DNA from: an uncultured Pelagibacteraceae bacterium
GTDB taxonomy: Bacteria; Pseudomonadota; Alphaproteobacteria; Pelagibacterales; Pelagibacteraceae
NCBI GenBank assembly: GCA_902591755.1
Contig: CACJBX010000004.1
Span: 1 to 64,000 of the forward strand
Length of the DNA stretch: 64,000 nt
Direction of reading: 5' to 3'
In this document: piece after piece, positions 22,170 to 31,168 of the stretch
Position numbering within the stretch: position 1 is the first letter of the stretch
Layout: each line of letters opens with the position of its first letter
The notes under the pieces: generated by a model
Database searches by the model: none
Seen by the model: the letters and a program-made list of their open reading frames with translations, nothing else
Told to the model about the DNA's origin: nothing
Made by a program: the position numbers and the translations under genes

Positions 22170-22904
22170 TTAATGGTGTAAATTTAATGCATCATTTAAA
22201 TAAATGCATGTTAAAATTGCAAAAACATAAGCTTGAAGAAAAGCAACTAATATCTCCAAACCTGTTAATGCAACTGAAAAACTCAGTGGAAGCCATCCAC
22301 CGACAATTCCAAGACTTACTACAAAGCCTCCGAATACTTTCATCATTGTATGTCCTGCCATCATATTTGCAAACAATCTTACAGATAAACTGATGGGCCT
22401 ACTTAAATAAGAAATAATTTCTATAACTACTATTAGTGGTAACAAGACAACTGGCACCCCACTTGGTACAAAAAGTTTTAAATAGCCAAATCCATGTTTA
22501 ATAAATCCAATAATTGTTACCCCAATGAAAATAAATGCTGCTAAAACAAATGTCACAATTATGTGGCTCGTTACTGTAAAAGAGTAGGGGATCATACCGA
22601 ACATGTTACAAAAAAGAACAAACATAAAAAGTGAAAATATAAATGAAAAATATGGTTTTGCTTTCGAACCAGCTGTATCACTTATCATTTTAGACACAAA
22701 TGTATAACTAAGTTCTGAGAGCAATTGTATTTTATCAGGAATTATATTCTTCTTTTGTGCACCTAAATTAAAAATTATTAATATTGCTAATGAGCTTATG
22801 ACCATAAATAAACTTGCATTAGTAAAGGATAAATCTATTTCACCTATTTTTATTTCTGGACCAATTCTATAAACATTAAATTGGTACATTGGATTTGCTG
22901 CCAT
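22170..22904 (-). CDS. atpB: F0F1 ATP synthase subunit a
   Basis: NMFGMIPYSFTVTSHI; LSVRLFANMMAGHTMMKV; AFLQAYVFAILTCIYLNDAL. Confidence 0.97.
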   Translation of the reverse strand: MAANPMYQFNVYRIGPEIKIGEIDLSFTNASLFMVISSLAILIIFNLGAQKKNIIPDKIQLLSELSYTFVSKMISDTAGSKAKPYFSFIFSLFMFVLFCNMFGMIPYSFTVTSHIIVTFVLAAFIFIGVTIIGFIKHGFGYLKLFVPSGVPVVLLPLIVVIEIISYLSRPISLSVRLFANMMAGHTMMKVFGGFVVSLGIVGGWLPLSFSVALTGLEILVAFLQAYVFAILTCIYLNDALNLHH

Positions 22905-22908
22905 AAAA

Positions 22909-23175
22909 TCAATTCTGTAGTTTTTTTGCTGACCTAATTACATTTAATATACCCGCAATTACACCAACAAAAAAAAATATTATTATTAACCATGGTTTAG
23001 TATCAAACCAACTATCTAAAATAAACCCTATAATTGTCCCTACTAATACAGCCGCCACTAACTCAGTGCTCAATTTGAAAGCTTGTCCAAAATTAGATGT
23101 TTGTGGATTTTCTTTTTCTATTTTTAACTTTTTACGTGCATTTTTAAGGCGGTCTTTAAGCTGTTCTTTACCCAT
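22909..23175 (-). CDS. atpI: AtpI/AtpZ-like F0F1 ATP synthase assembly protein
   Basis: Small two-TM protein upstream of atpB: STELVAAVLVGTIIGFILDSWFDTKPWLIIIFFFVGVIAGILNVIR. Confidence 0.85.
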   Translation of the reverse strand: MGKEQLKDRLKNARKKLKIEKENPQTSNFGQAFKLSTELVAAVLVGTIIGFILDSWFDTKPWLIIIFFFVGVIAGILNVIRSAKKLQN

Positions 23176-25572
23176 CTAGGCAACCATGCTCTCAGCTTTT
23201 TCAAGGTCAACTGAAACTAGCTGGCTTATGCCTTTCTCTGGCATGGTTACACCATAAAGTCTATTCATTTTTGACATGGTAAGTGCGTGATGGGTAACAA
23301 TAATAAATTTTGTTTTAGTAATTTTTATGAGTTCATCCAAAAGATTACAAAAACGAGTAACGTTTGCGTCATCTAAAGGTGCATCAACTTCATCAAGAAC
23401 ACATATTGGTGAAGGGTTAGTTAAGAAAACTGCAAAGATTAAAGATAAAGCAGTCAGCGCTTGCTCTCCACCTGAAAGAAGAGTTATTGACTGAAGTCTT
23501 TTTCCTGGAGGACTTACCAACATTTCTAAACCTGCATCAAGTGGATCATCAGAGTCGACCAATTCTAGTTTCGCACTACCACCGTTAAATAATTTTGTAT
23601 AAACTTCATTAAACTTTCTATTAACCTTTTCAAAAGCTTCAAGGAGTCTTTCTCGACCTCTTTGATTGAGTTCATTAATACTTTCCTTAAGTTTAACAAT
23701 AGCTGTAACTAAATCTGATCGATCTTTTTCCATTTTTTTAATTTCAATCTCATATTTACTTGTTTCTTCATCTGCTCTTAGATTTACTGATCCTAGTTTG
23801 TCTCTCTCTCTTTTCTTTTCATCAAGCAATTCCTCTTGCGTTAGTGCATCCGGGAGATCACTTTGATCTTTCAAGTTTGAGAATTCGAAAACATCTTTTT
23901 CTGCAAGATTTAACTCATTTTCAATTCTCTCTAACAAATCAATTCTTCTTTTTGACAGACCATCAATTGTTGCTGTTGAACTCGCTTTTCTTTCTCTGAT
24001 TTCTATAGAATTTTCTCTGATCTCTGAAAGCTCAAGATTTAAGGTGTTTGATTTTTTATCTGATATTTCAATTAATTTTTCATTTTCTTCTTTCTCAATT
24101 TCAGAAAGTCTTAAATTTTCAGTTAGCTGTCCTTTTTTTTCTGCTTGAGTGTTTGGTTTATTTTCTAAAAGATTTAACTGACTAGATGATTTTTGTCTTC
24201 TTTCATTAAGTTGTTTTATTGATTTGTCGGAGTTTTCAAGTAGATTTTTCCAACTTTCAATTTCAGTATCAATAATTTTTATTCTTTCTTTTCTTTTAAT
24301 TGAATCGTTTTTTATGTTTTGGTTTTTGCTATAGCTTTCGGCATATTCTTCAATAATGTTTTTACATTCTTCAACAGCTTTTATAGCATCATCATTTTGG
24401 TTCTGACTAATTAAAGTCTTTACGTTTTCAAGATTGTTTTTAAGTTTATCTTTAACGGAAAAAAGATCATCATTTGATTTTTTTTCAGTATCGTAATATT
24501 TTGTATCAATATTGATTAAATCATTTTTTTCCTCTTTTAACCTTTTTTCATTTGAATTAGCATCAATCGTAATACTTTTTTCTCTATCCAAATCATTATC
24601 TATTTCAACAAGACTATTTTTAAAATTTTCAATCTCTTTTTGAATTCTATCATTTTCTTCATCCAAACTTTTGAGTTCTAAGTTTAATCTTTGGATTTTA
24701 GAAAGTATTTCAAAATTTTTTTCTTTAATTGGGGTGTTTGTTGCACTTTCACTTTCTATATTTTTTTCAATTTCATTAATTTTATTTGTAATATTTTCAA
24801 ATTCTTGATCAGAGTCTTTATTAATTTCTTTTTCTAAGGTAATCTCTTTATCTATCTCCTGCAATTTTAAAAAATATAAACCTGCTTCAATTTTCTTTAT
24901 TTCTTCCGAGATCATCTTGTATTTTCCAGCTTCTTCTGCTTGTTTTTGTAAATTTGCTAATTGTTTCTCTTGTTGTCTTCTTAATTCATCTGCTCTTTTT
25001 AAGTTATTTTCTGCAGCGTTTAATCTTACTTCAGCTTCATGTCTTCTAGCATGTAAACCAGAAATTCCCGCCGCTTCCTCAAGAATTGCCCGTCTATCAC
25101 TCGGTTTTGCAGTAACCAATGATCCTATTCTACCTTGGCTTATCAATGATGGAGAGTGAGCTCCAGTTGAAAGGTCAGCAAAAAACATTTGAGCATCTTT
25201 TGCCCTTACTTCTTTTCCATTTATATGAAACTTTGATCCTTTATCTTTTTCAATCTTTCTTCTAATTTCTATTTCGGGAATATGTTTATAATTGTGTGAT
25301 CCTAGACTTCCATCGTTTGAAAGGTTTACAATTACCTCAGCTATATTTTTGGAAGGTTTGTTTGAAGTGCCAGAGAAAATTACATCTTCCATACCTGAGC
25401 CTCTCATACTTTTTGCTGATGTTTCACCCATACACCATCTTAAAGATTCAACGATATTTGATTTACCGCAACCGTTTGGACCAACTATTCCAGTTAGACC
25501 GTCCTCAATAAGTAAACTTGTTTTATCTGCGAAAGATTTAAAACCGTTTAGTTGAATTTTTTTAAATTCCAT
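23176..25572 (-). CDS. smc: Chromosome segregation protein SMC (short form, 798 aa)
   Basis: LNGFKSFADKTSLLIEDGLTGIVGPNGCGKSNIVESLRWCMGE (Walker A) and LLSGGEQALTALSLIFAVFLTNPSPICVLDEVDAPLDDANV (signature/Walker B), joined by coiled coil. Confidence 0.93.
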   Translation of the reverse strand: MEFKKIQLNGFKSFADKTSLLIEDGLTGIVGPNGCGKSNIVESLRWCMGETSAKSMRGSGMEDVIFSGTSNKPSKNIAEVIVNLSNDGSLGSHNYKHIPEIEIRRKIEKDKGSKFHINGKEVRAKDAQMFFADLSTGAHSPSLISQGRIGSLVTAKPSDRRAILEEAAGISGLHARRHEAEVRLNAAENNLKRADELRRQQEKQLANLQKQAEEAGKYKMISEEIKKIEAGLYFLKLQEIDKEITLEKEINKDSDQEFENITNKINEIEKNIESESATNTPIKEKNFEILSKIQRLNLELKSLDEENDRIQKEIENFKNSLVEIDNDLDREKSITIDANSNEKRLKEEKNDLINIDTKYYDTEKKSNDDLFSVKDKLKNNLENVKTLISQNQNDDAIKAVEECKNIIEEYAESYSKNQNIKNDSIKRKERIKIIDTEIESWKNLLENSDKSIKQLNERRQKSSSQLNLLENKPNTQAEKKGQLTENLRLSEIEKEENEKLIEISDKKSNTLNLELSEIRENSIEIRERKASSTATIDGLSKRRIDLLERIENELNLAEKDVFEFSNLKDQSDLPDALTQEELLDEKKRERDKLGSVNLRADEETSKYEIEIKKMEKDRSDLVTAIVKLKESINELNQRGRERLLEAFEKVNRKFNEVYTKLFNGGSAKLELVDSDDPLDAGLEMLVSPPGKRLQSITLLSGGEQALTALSLIFAVFLTNPSPICVLDEVDAPLDDANVTRFCNLLDELIKITKTKFIIVTHHALTMSKMNRLYGVTMPEKGISQLVSVDLEKAESMVA

Positions 25573-25579
25573 TAAGGAA

Positions 25580-26158
25580 TTATAACAGTTTTTCTATGGC
25601 TTTTTTTAAATTTTTAAACGATAGCGTTTTTTCAAACTTTTGGTCGTTTAAAATAAGTGTAGGGGTTGAATTTATATCAAATTCTTTTACACCCTCGATT
25701 CGTTCGTTTAAGATAAACGCCTCTAACTCAGCATTAGAAAAACACTTTTCTTCATCTAAAGGTTTTTCAAATAATTTTATAACTGAAGACAAATTTGAAT
25801 TAAGTTCTTCAATCGTTGATCCTTTGGCCCACTTTTTTTGGTTGGAATATAAAAAATGTAGTAAGTCTGATTTGCCATCATTGTTACAGTGAACCAGTTT
25901 AGATGCATTTAATGCCGCCATGTCTAATGGGAAATTTCTAAATTCAATATTGATAATACCAGTATCAATAAATTCTTTTTTTAACTCAGGGTAAACTTTA
26001 TTATGAAAATCTGCACAGAATGAACAAGTAAGAGACTCGTAAATTATTAGTTTAATTTTTGCATCTTCTCTCCCCTCAATTATTGGTTTGAATGCAGATG
26101 CGTTAATATTTGTCTGAAATAGAACAAAAATTATTAGTACAAAAATTTTCTTAATCAT
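25580..26158 (-). CDS. DsbA-family thiol:disulfide interchange protein
   Basis: Signal peptide MIKKIFVLIIFVLFQTNINASA; ESLTCSFCADFHNKVYPELKKEF (CSFC); STPTLILND. Track start is 26182; the internal Met at 26158 fits the signal peptide better. Confidence 0.85.
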   Translation of the reverse strand: MIKKIFVLIIFVLFQTNINASAFKPIIEGREDAKIKLIIYESLTCSFCADFHNKVYPELKKEFIDTGIINIEFRNFPLDMAALNASKLVHCNNDGKSDLLHFLYSNQKKWAKGSTIEELNSNLSSVIKLFEKPLDEEKCFSNAELEAFILNERIEGVKEFDINSTPTLILNDQKFEKTLSFKNLKKAIEKLL

Positions 26159-26618
26159 TTTTTTCTCTATACACTTTAGCAAATTCTTTTAAAGAATTTT
26201 CAATTTTTTTATTTTTAATTTCCCCTAAATTAATTTTGGAATTACTTTTTTTAACACTTTTTAGTTTTTCATCCTTCCTGTCAAAGGTATACACTTTTAA
26301 TGTTGAAATTAAATCATATCCAAAAAAAGAATTGATCTTATCTATTATATTTTTTTTCGAATACTCTAACTCGACTTCGTGACCTCTTTTAACCATTACT
26401 TCCAACACGGATTTTCTAAATTTATTAGAACTCAAATATTTTTTTGGATAACTTAAAGAAAATAGCTCATCACCAACAAACATTCTCCAATTTTCTATAA
26501 GTTCAGAATAAACCTCTCCTTTTTGTTTCAATAACTTTTTTACCTTTGTGGGCAAAGTGTCTTTAAAAGATCTTAATCCTTGAATGACTTTAAATCTCTG
26601 ATTAGAATTAAATTTCAT
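26151..26618 (-). CDS. DUF721/DciA domain protein
   Basis: 155 aa; ENWRMFVGDELFSLSYPKKY... resembles DUF721 proteins; next to dsbA-like, smc and mutY. Confidence 0.65.
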   Translation of the reverse strand: MKFNSNQRFKVIQGLRSFKDTLPTKVKKLLKQKGEVYSELIENWRMFVGDELFSLSYPKKYLSSNKFRKSVLEVMVKRGHEVELEYSKKNIIDKINSFFGYDLISTLKVYTFDRKDEKLKSVKKSNSKINLGEIKNKKIENSLKEFAKVYREKND

Positions 26619-27606
26619 GAGTAGATCAATTATATCAAAAAAAATTTTATTTTGGTACGATAATAATAAGAGAATTCTCCCATGGAGAAAAAATACTTCT
26701 AAGGAACAAAAACTTTATTTCACGTTGGTTAGCGAGTTTATGTTGCAACAAACTCAAGTTTCAACTGTAATTCCTTATTTTAAAAGATTTGTACAAAAAA
26801 TTCCAAACTTTAAAAAGTTGTCTAAAGCAAATGACGAAACACTAATGAAGTTGTGGGAAGGACTGGGTTACTACTCTAGAGCAAGAAATTTAAAAAAATC
26901 TGCAATAATGATTAATTGTAAATTTGGTGGAATTTTACCATCTAATTTTGAGGATTTAAAATCTTTGCCTGGAGTCGGTGATTATACGTCTACTGCAATA
27001 ATGGCTATTGCTTTCAATCAAAAATTTATTCCTCTGGATGGAAATGTTGAAAGAATTCTTAAAAGAGTTTTATTTCTTAGAAGCGATGGGGATATATCAA
27101 AAGAAAATATGCAAATTTCAAAAAATTTTTTTGGTTTGTCAGAAAGGGCAAGTGATTATGCACAAGCAATTATGGAATTAGGTGCTTTAGTATGCAGGCC
27201 TACCTCTCCATTATGTGAGAAGTGTCCAATAAGTATAAATTGTATTTCATATAAACGAAAAGATTTTTCTTTAATAAAAAAAACAAAAAAAAACAAAATC
27301 AAATATTTTGAAGCAAATATTTATATGAATGAAAATAAAATATTGTTGGTTAGAAATAATAAATTCAACTTTCTTAAAAATTTATTAATCTTTCCGATGG
27401 AAGAAATAGATAAGTCAAAATTTAACTCTTCGTCAAAAGTAAAAACGAAAATTAAGATATCTAATATAGATATGAATATTGTAATTAATAAAAATAAAAT
27501 TAAATCAACAAATAAAGGTGTAATTTTAAACCAAAAAAAAATAGCAAGTGAAGTAATACCATCTTTTACAAAAAAATTATTTAGAGTAGCCTCGAGTAAT
27601 GTATGA
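26617..27606 (+). CDS. mutY: A/G-specific adenine glycosylase
   Basis: LPWRKNTSKEQKLYFTLVSEFMLQQTQVSTVIPYF; LPGVGDYTSTAIMAIAF; PLDGNVERIL; Fe-S motif CRPTSPLCEKCPISINC. Confidence 0.95.
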   Translation: MSRSIISKKILFWYDNNKRILPWRKNTSKEQKLYFTLVSEFMLQQTQVSTVIPYFKRFVQKIPNFKKLSKANDETLMKLWEGLGYYSRARNLKKSAIMINCKFGGILPSNFEDLKSLPGVGDYTSTAIMAIAFNQKFIPLDGNVERILKRVLFLRSDGDISKENMQISKNFFGLSERASDYAQAIMELGALVCRPTSPLCEKCPISINCISYKRKDFSLIKKTKKNKIKYFEANIYMNENKILLVRNNKFNFLKNLLIFPMEEIDKSKFNSSSKVKTKIKISNIDMNIVINKNKIKSTNKGVILNQKKIASEVIPSFTKKLFRVASSNV

Positions 27607-28745
27607 AAAAAATTGGAATTATCGGAGCAGGGATATCAGGATTATACATAGCTAATCTTTTTAAAAAAAATCCTAAATATCAAGTATCAATTTTTGATAA
27701 AAAAAACTCTCTTAATCTAGATGAGGGATACGGTATACAATTATCTACAAACAGCGTCAAATTTTTAAATGAAATTGGATTTAACAAATTAGAAAAAAAC
27801 GAAAAATTTAATCCAGAAAAAATAAATTTTTATTCAAAAAAAGATGAAAATAAAATATGTGAATTAGATATATCTAAATTTAACTCAAGTGATTGTAAGT
27901 ATACTACTTTGAAAAGATCTACTTTGATCAATTTCCTAAAAAAAGATTTAGAGGATTTGATCAAAACAAATTTTAATGTGTCGAAAATTGATAAAGAGCA
28001 AGAAAAAATAATACTTACTTTTGAAAATGAAGAAACTCACGAATGTGATTGTCTAATTATTTCTGAAGGGGTTTTTTCAAAAAGTAGAAATCTTGTTTCA
28101 AATAAACAAGTTCAACCAAAATATAACAATACTTTAGCTATAAGGGGAATGATACCCGCAAATTCAAATATAATTGATAAAAAGAATATTTTGTTATTTT
28201 TGGGCTCTGATTTTCATCATGTAATTTATCCTATTTCTCCAGGTGGAGATTTAAACTTAATTGCTATAATGAAATATAAACTTTCAGCAGACGAACAGAA
28301 AAATTACTCATTGTTTGATGATGAATTATTTAAACAAAAAATTTTGGAAAATATTCCCCAAGAGAACAAAGAATTTTTTAATAATCTTAAAGAATTAAAA
28401 ATATTTCCTGTGTTTGTTAGTGATAATTTTTTTGAAGTAAAAATTAAGAACATTTATTTAATTGGAGATGCTTTTTTTGCTTTTCCACCATCATTTGCTC
28501 AAGGCGCATCTCAGTCTATAGAGGGGGCACATGAACTATTTGCTAGTATAGAAAATAATTCTATTGCTAATTTTTTTAAAAATAGGGTTAATAAAACAAA
28601 AATAGTAAATAATAGATCAAAATTGAATCAGTTTGCTTTTCATTTATCAAATCCTTTAACTGTATATCTTAGAAATATTTTTTTAAAAAAATTAGTAAAA
28701 AATAAAAAGTTTTTAGAAAGTTATTTGGGAAAAATTTATAGATAA
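27603..28745 (+). CDS. FAD-dependent monooxygenase (UbiH/salicylate hydroxylase-like)
   Basis: GIIGAGISGLYIANLFKK; IYLIGDAFFAFPPSFAQGASQSIEGAHELF. Confidence 0.85.
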   Translation: MKKIGIIGAGISGLYIANLFKKNPKYQVSIFDKKNSLNLDEGYGIQLSTNSVKFLNEIGFNKLEKNEKFNPEKINFYSKKDENKICELDISKFNSSDCKYTTLKRSTLINFLKKDLEDLIKTNFNVSKIDKEQEKIILTFENEETHECDCLIISEGVFSKSRNLVSNKQVQPKYNNTLAIRGMIPANSNIIDKKNILLFLGSDFHHVIYPISPGGDLNLIAIMKYKLSADEQKNYSLFDDELFKQKILENIPQENKEFFNNLKELKIFPVFVSDNFFEVKIKNIYLIGDAFFAFPPSFAQGASQSIEGAHELFASIENNSIANFFKNRVNKTKIVNNRSKLNQFAFHLSNPLTVYLRNIFLKKLVKNKKFLESYLGKIYR

Positions 28746-29815
28746 CTTTTTGACAAGAATTTTTGTCTTAAATTATCTATTGGCACGAAAGTATTTCCTA
28801 ATTCACAATGCCAATAAGTCCATCCATTACAGCTTTCAGCTCCTAAAATTGTAGCTGCAACTTTATGAATTGAACCTTCGGTTTGAGCATGTTTGATACT
28901 CCCATCAACCATAATTTTTGCACTGATTTTCTTCTTATTATCAAAAATAATGGTGCCAGGCTTAATTATTCCCAACTCAACCAATGAACCAAAAGGTATT
29001 CTTGGTTTGGATTTATTGTTTTTAAGCGTATCTAAATAATGATCTTCTATTGGTTTTGTATTCTTTAATCTTTTCTCGGCAACCTTGAAATAGACTTTTT
29101 CTTTTTCTATACCATAATAATTTCTACTCAATTTTTTTGCAACCGTTGCAGTTGTGCCTGATCCTAAAAATGGATCAAGAATTAAATCATCTTTATTTGA
29201 AGTTGCTAATAAAATTCTATGAAGCAAGGCTTCTGGTTTTTGTGTAGAATGAACTTTCTTTCCATTTTTTTTTAAACGTTCTGCTCCGTTGCAAATGGGG
29301 AGATCCCAATTAGATCTCATTTGTAAATCATCATTCAAACATTTTAATGATTGGTAATTAAAAGTATATTTTGAATTCTCTGATTTTGAAGCCCAAATTA
29401 AAGTTTCATGAGCATTCGTAAACCTTGTTCCTCTAAAATTTGGCATTGGATTTTTTTTGTTCCAAATTACATCATTTAAAATCCAAAACCCTAAATTTTG
29501 AATAGCTGTGCCAACTCTAAATATATTATGATAACTTCCTATAACCCAGATTGCTCCATTTTTTTTTAAAATTCTCTTACACTCACTTAACCATGCGTAT
29601 GTGAATTCGTCATATTTCTTAAAACTTTCAAATTGATCCCATTTATCACTTACTGCATTTACTTTTGATCTATCTGGTCTAGTTAGTTTATTTTTTAGTT
29701 GAAGGTTGTATGGCGGATCTGCAAAAACTAAATCGAAAGTCTCATCTGGAATTTTTTTCAATTCTTTAAGACTGTCTCCGTTAATAATTTTGTTTTTTAA
29801 GTTTAACTCTCTCAT
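28736..29815 (-). CDS. ccrM: Site-specific adenine-N6 DNA methyltransferase, CcrM-type (GANTC)
   Basis: DLVFADPPYNLQLKNKLTRPDRSKVNAVSDKWDQF; DLILDPFLGSGTTATVAKKLSRNYYGIE; CcrM-like C-terminal extension GSIHKVAATILGAESCNGWTYWHCE. Confidence 0.93.
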   Translation of the reverse strand: MRELNLKNKIINGDSLKELKKIPDETFDLVFADPPYNLQLKNKLTRPDRSKVNAVSDKWDQFESFKKYDEFTYAWLSECKRILKKNGAIWVIGSYHNIFRVGTAIQNLGFWILNDVIWNKKNPMPNFRGTRFTNAHETLIWASKSENSKYTFNYQSLKCLNDDLQMRSNWDLPICNGAERLKKNGKKVHSTQKPEALLHRILLATSNKDDLILDPFLGSGTTATVAKKLSRNYYGIEKEKVYFKVAEKRLKNTKPIEDHYLDTLKNNKSKPRIPFGSLVELGIIKPGTIIFDNKKKISAKIMVDGSIKHAQTEGSIHKVAATILGAESCNGWTYWHCELGNTFVPIDNLRQKFLSKSYL

Positions 29816-29832
29816 TTTAAAAGAAACAATTA

Positions 29833-29849
29833 GACTCTAGGTCAGAGTC
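29833..29849. promoter_or_regulatory. Inverted repeat GACTCT-AGGTC-AGAGTC with two GANTC methylation sites upstream of ccrM
   Basis: Direct reading: GACTC at 29833-29837 and GAGTC at 29845-29849, 6-nt arms, within 35 bp of the ccrM start (29815). Function is inference. Confidence 0.55.
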
Positions 29850-29895
29850 CAGGTCAACTCATGATTGAATTAATTTTGATTAATTGTGTCTTCGA

Positions 29896-30480
29896 TTATT
29901 TGGGACTCAATATATTGTGTATTGGTTTAAATGTTTTTCTATGATGTTTTGTAATTCCAAATTTTTTAATTGCTGAAAGATGATCTCTAGTTCCATAGCC
30001 AACATTTTTATCCCACAAATAAGCTTTGAATTTTTTTGACATTTTTTTAATTAATCGGTCTCTTGATACTTTTGCTAAAATAGATGCTGCAGAAATTTCT
30101 GGAATTTTCTGGTCACCTCTAACAACTGATTTTATATTTAGGTTATTAATATTAGGTTTTTTATTTCCATCAACTTTTACTATTTTAGGTTTGAATTTTA
30201 ATTTTAAAATTGATCTTTTCATTGCCAAAAGAGATGCGTTTAAAATATTAATTTTCTCAATTTCTTTCTTTGAGGCAGTCCCAATAGCCCAATAAGAATT
30301 TTTTTTTATATAGTTTTCCAAAAATTCTCTTTTCTTAGGAGATAATTTTTTTGAGTCTTTTACTTTCTTTTTATCAAAACCTTTTTTAAAGACTACAGTC
30401 GCGGCATATACAGGCCCAATAAGACTACCTCTACCGACCTCATCTACTCCAGCTACATTTTTTTGAGATTTATATTCCAA
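29896..30480 (-). CDS. rnhB: Ribonuclease HII
   Basis: VAGVDEVGRGSLIGPVYAATV; KKLSPKKRE; EISAASILAKVSRDRL; GYGTRDHLSAIKKFG. Confidence 0.96.
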   Translation of the reverse strand: MEYKSQKNVAGVDEVGRGSLIGPVYAATVVFKKGFDKKKVKDSKKLSPKKREFLENYIKKNSYWAIGTASKKEIEKINILNASLLAMKRSILKLKFKPKIVKVDGNKKPNINNLNIKSVVRGDQKIPEISAASILAKVSRDRLIKKMSKKFKAYLWDKNVGYGTRDHLSAIKKFGITKHHRKTFKPIHNILSPK

Positions 30481-31126
30481 TTTTCAATTCTTTAATTTTA
30501 TTCTTTATTTCTTTTAAATCTGCCCAAGAAAATTTTTTTTGATCAGGCTGTCTTAACAAATAAGCAGGGTGAAAAGTAATCATAGTTAAGTAAGTTTTGT
30601 TATTAACAATTAGTTCTTTCCAAACTCCTCTTGATTTAGAAATTTTCTCCTTATTTCCGAAAAAAGCCTCCATAGCAGTGCTTCCTAATAATATTATTAA
30701 CTTGGGGTTTATTATTGAAATATGTTTTTTTATAAAAGGAGCATAAGTATTAATCTCAACTTCATTAGGTTTTCTATTTTCGGGTGGTCTGTAATTTACT
30801 ATATTTGTTACATAAACTTTATTTCGTTTAATATTTATCGCTGCTAACATTTTGTTCAAAAGTAAGCCTGCGTCGCCTACAAATGGTTTTCCCTGCTCAT
30901 CTTCTTTTTGACCAGGGCCTTCACCTATCAGCATAATGCCACTGTCATGATCACCATCAGCAAAAACTAGATTGTTTGAACTATTTTTTAAATTACAATT
31001 TTCAATATTAGAGATCTCGACCTTAAGTTTTTTAAGCAAATCCTCCTTTTTTTCGATTTTAACAAATCTTTTAATAGGAGCATTTGAGAAGTTAAAAGTA
31101 GATTTGATAAAATTGTATTTTTGCAT
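30470..31126 (-). CDS. Uracil-DNA glycosylase, family 4-like
   Basis: IMLIGEGPGQKEDEQGKPFVGDAGLLLNKML; VYVTNIVNYRPPENRKPN; FHPAYLLRQP. Confidence 0.9.
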   Translation of the reverse strand: MQKYNFIKSTFNFSNAPIKRFVKIEKKEDLLKKLKVEISNIENCNLKNSSNNLVFADGDHDSGIMLIGEGPGQKEDEQGKPFVGDAGLLLNKMLAAINIKRNKVYVTNIVNYRPPENRKPNEVEINTYAPFIKKHISIINPKLIILLGSTAMEAFFGNKEKISKSRGVWKELIVNNKTYLTMITFHPAYLLRQPDQKKFSWADLKEIKNKIKELKIGI

Positions 31127-31168
31127 TTTATTTCTTTTATTTAAAAAAAAAAATCATATTCTTTAAAT

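Noticed and set aside
20842-23175. F0 genes separated from F1 genes
   Set aside because: Split F0/F1 operons are normal in Alphaproteobacteria.
23666-25555. Several plus-strand ORFs opposite smc
   Set aside because: Leu/Ser/Phe-rich translations opposite Lys/Glu coiled coil, a typical artefact.
29870-29883. TTAA-N6-TTAA resembling a CtrA box upstream of ccrM
   Set aside because: CtrA consensus is TTAA-N7-TTAA; spacing is one short and AT-rich DNA makes TTAA pairs common.
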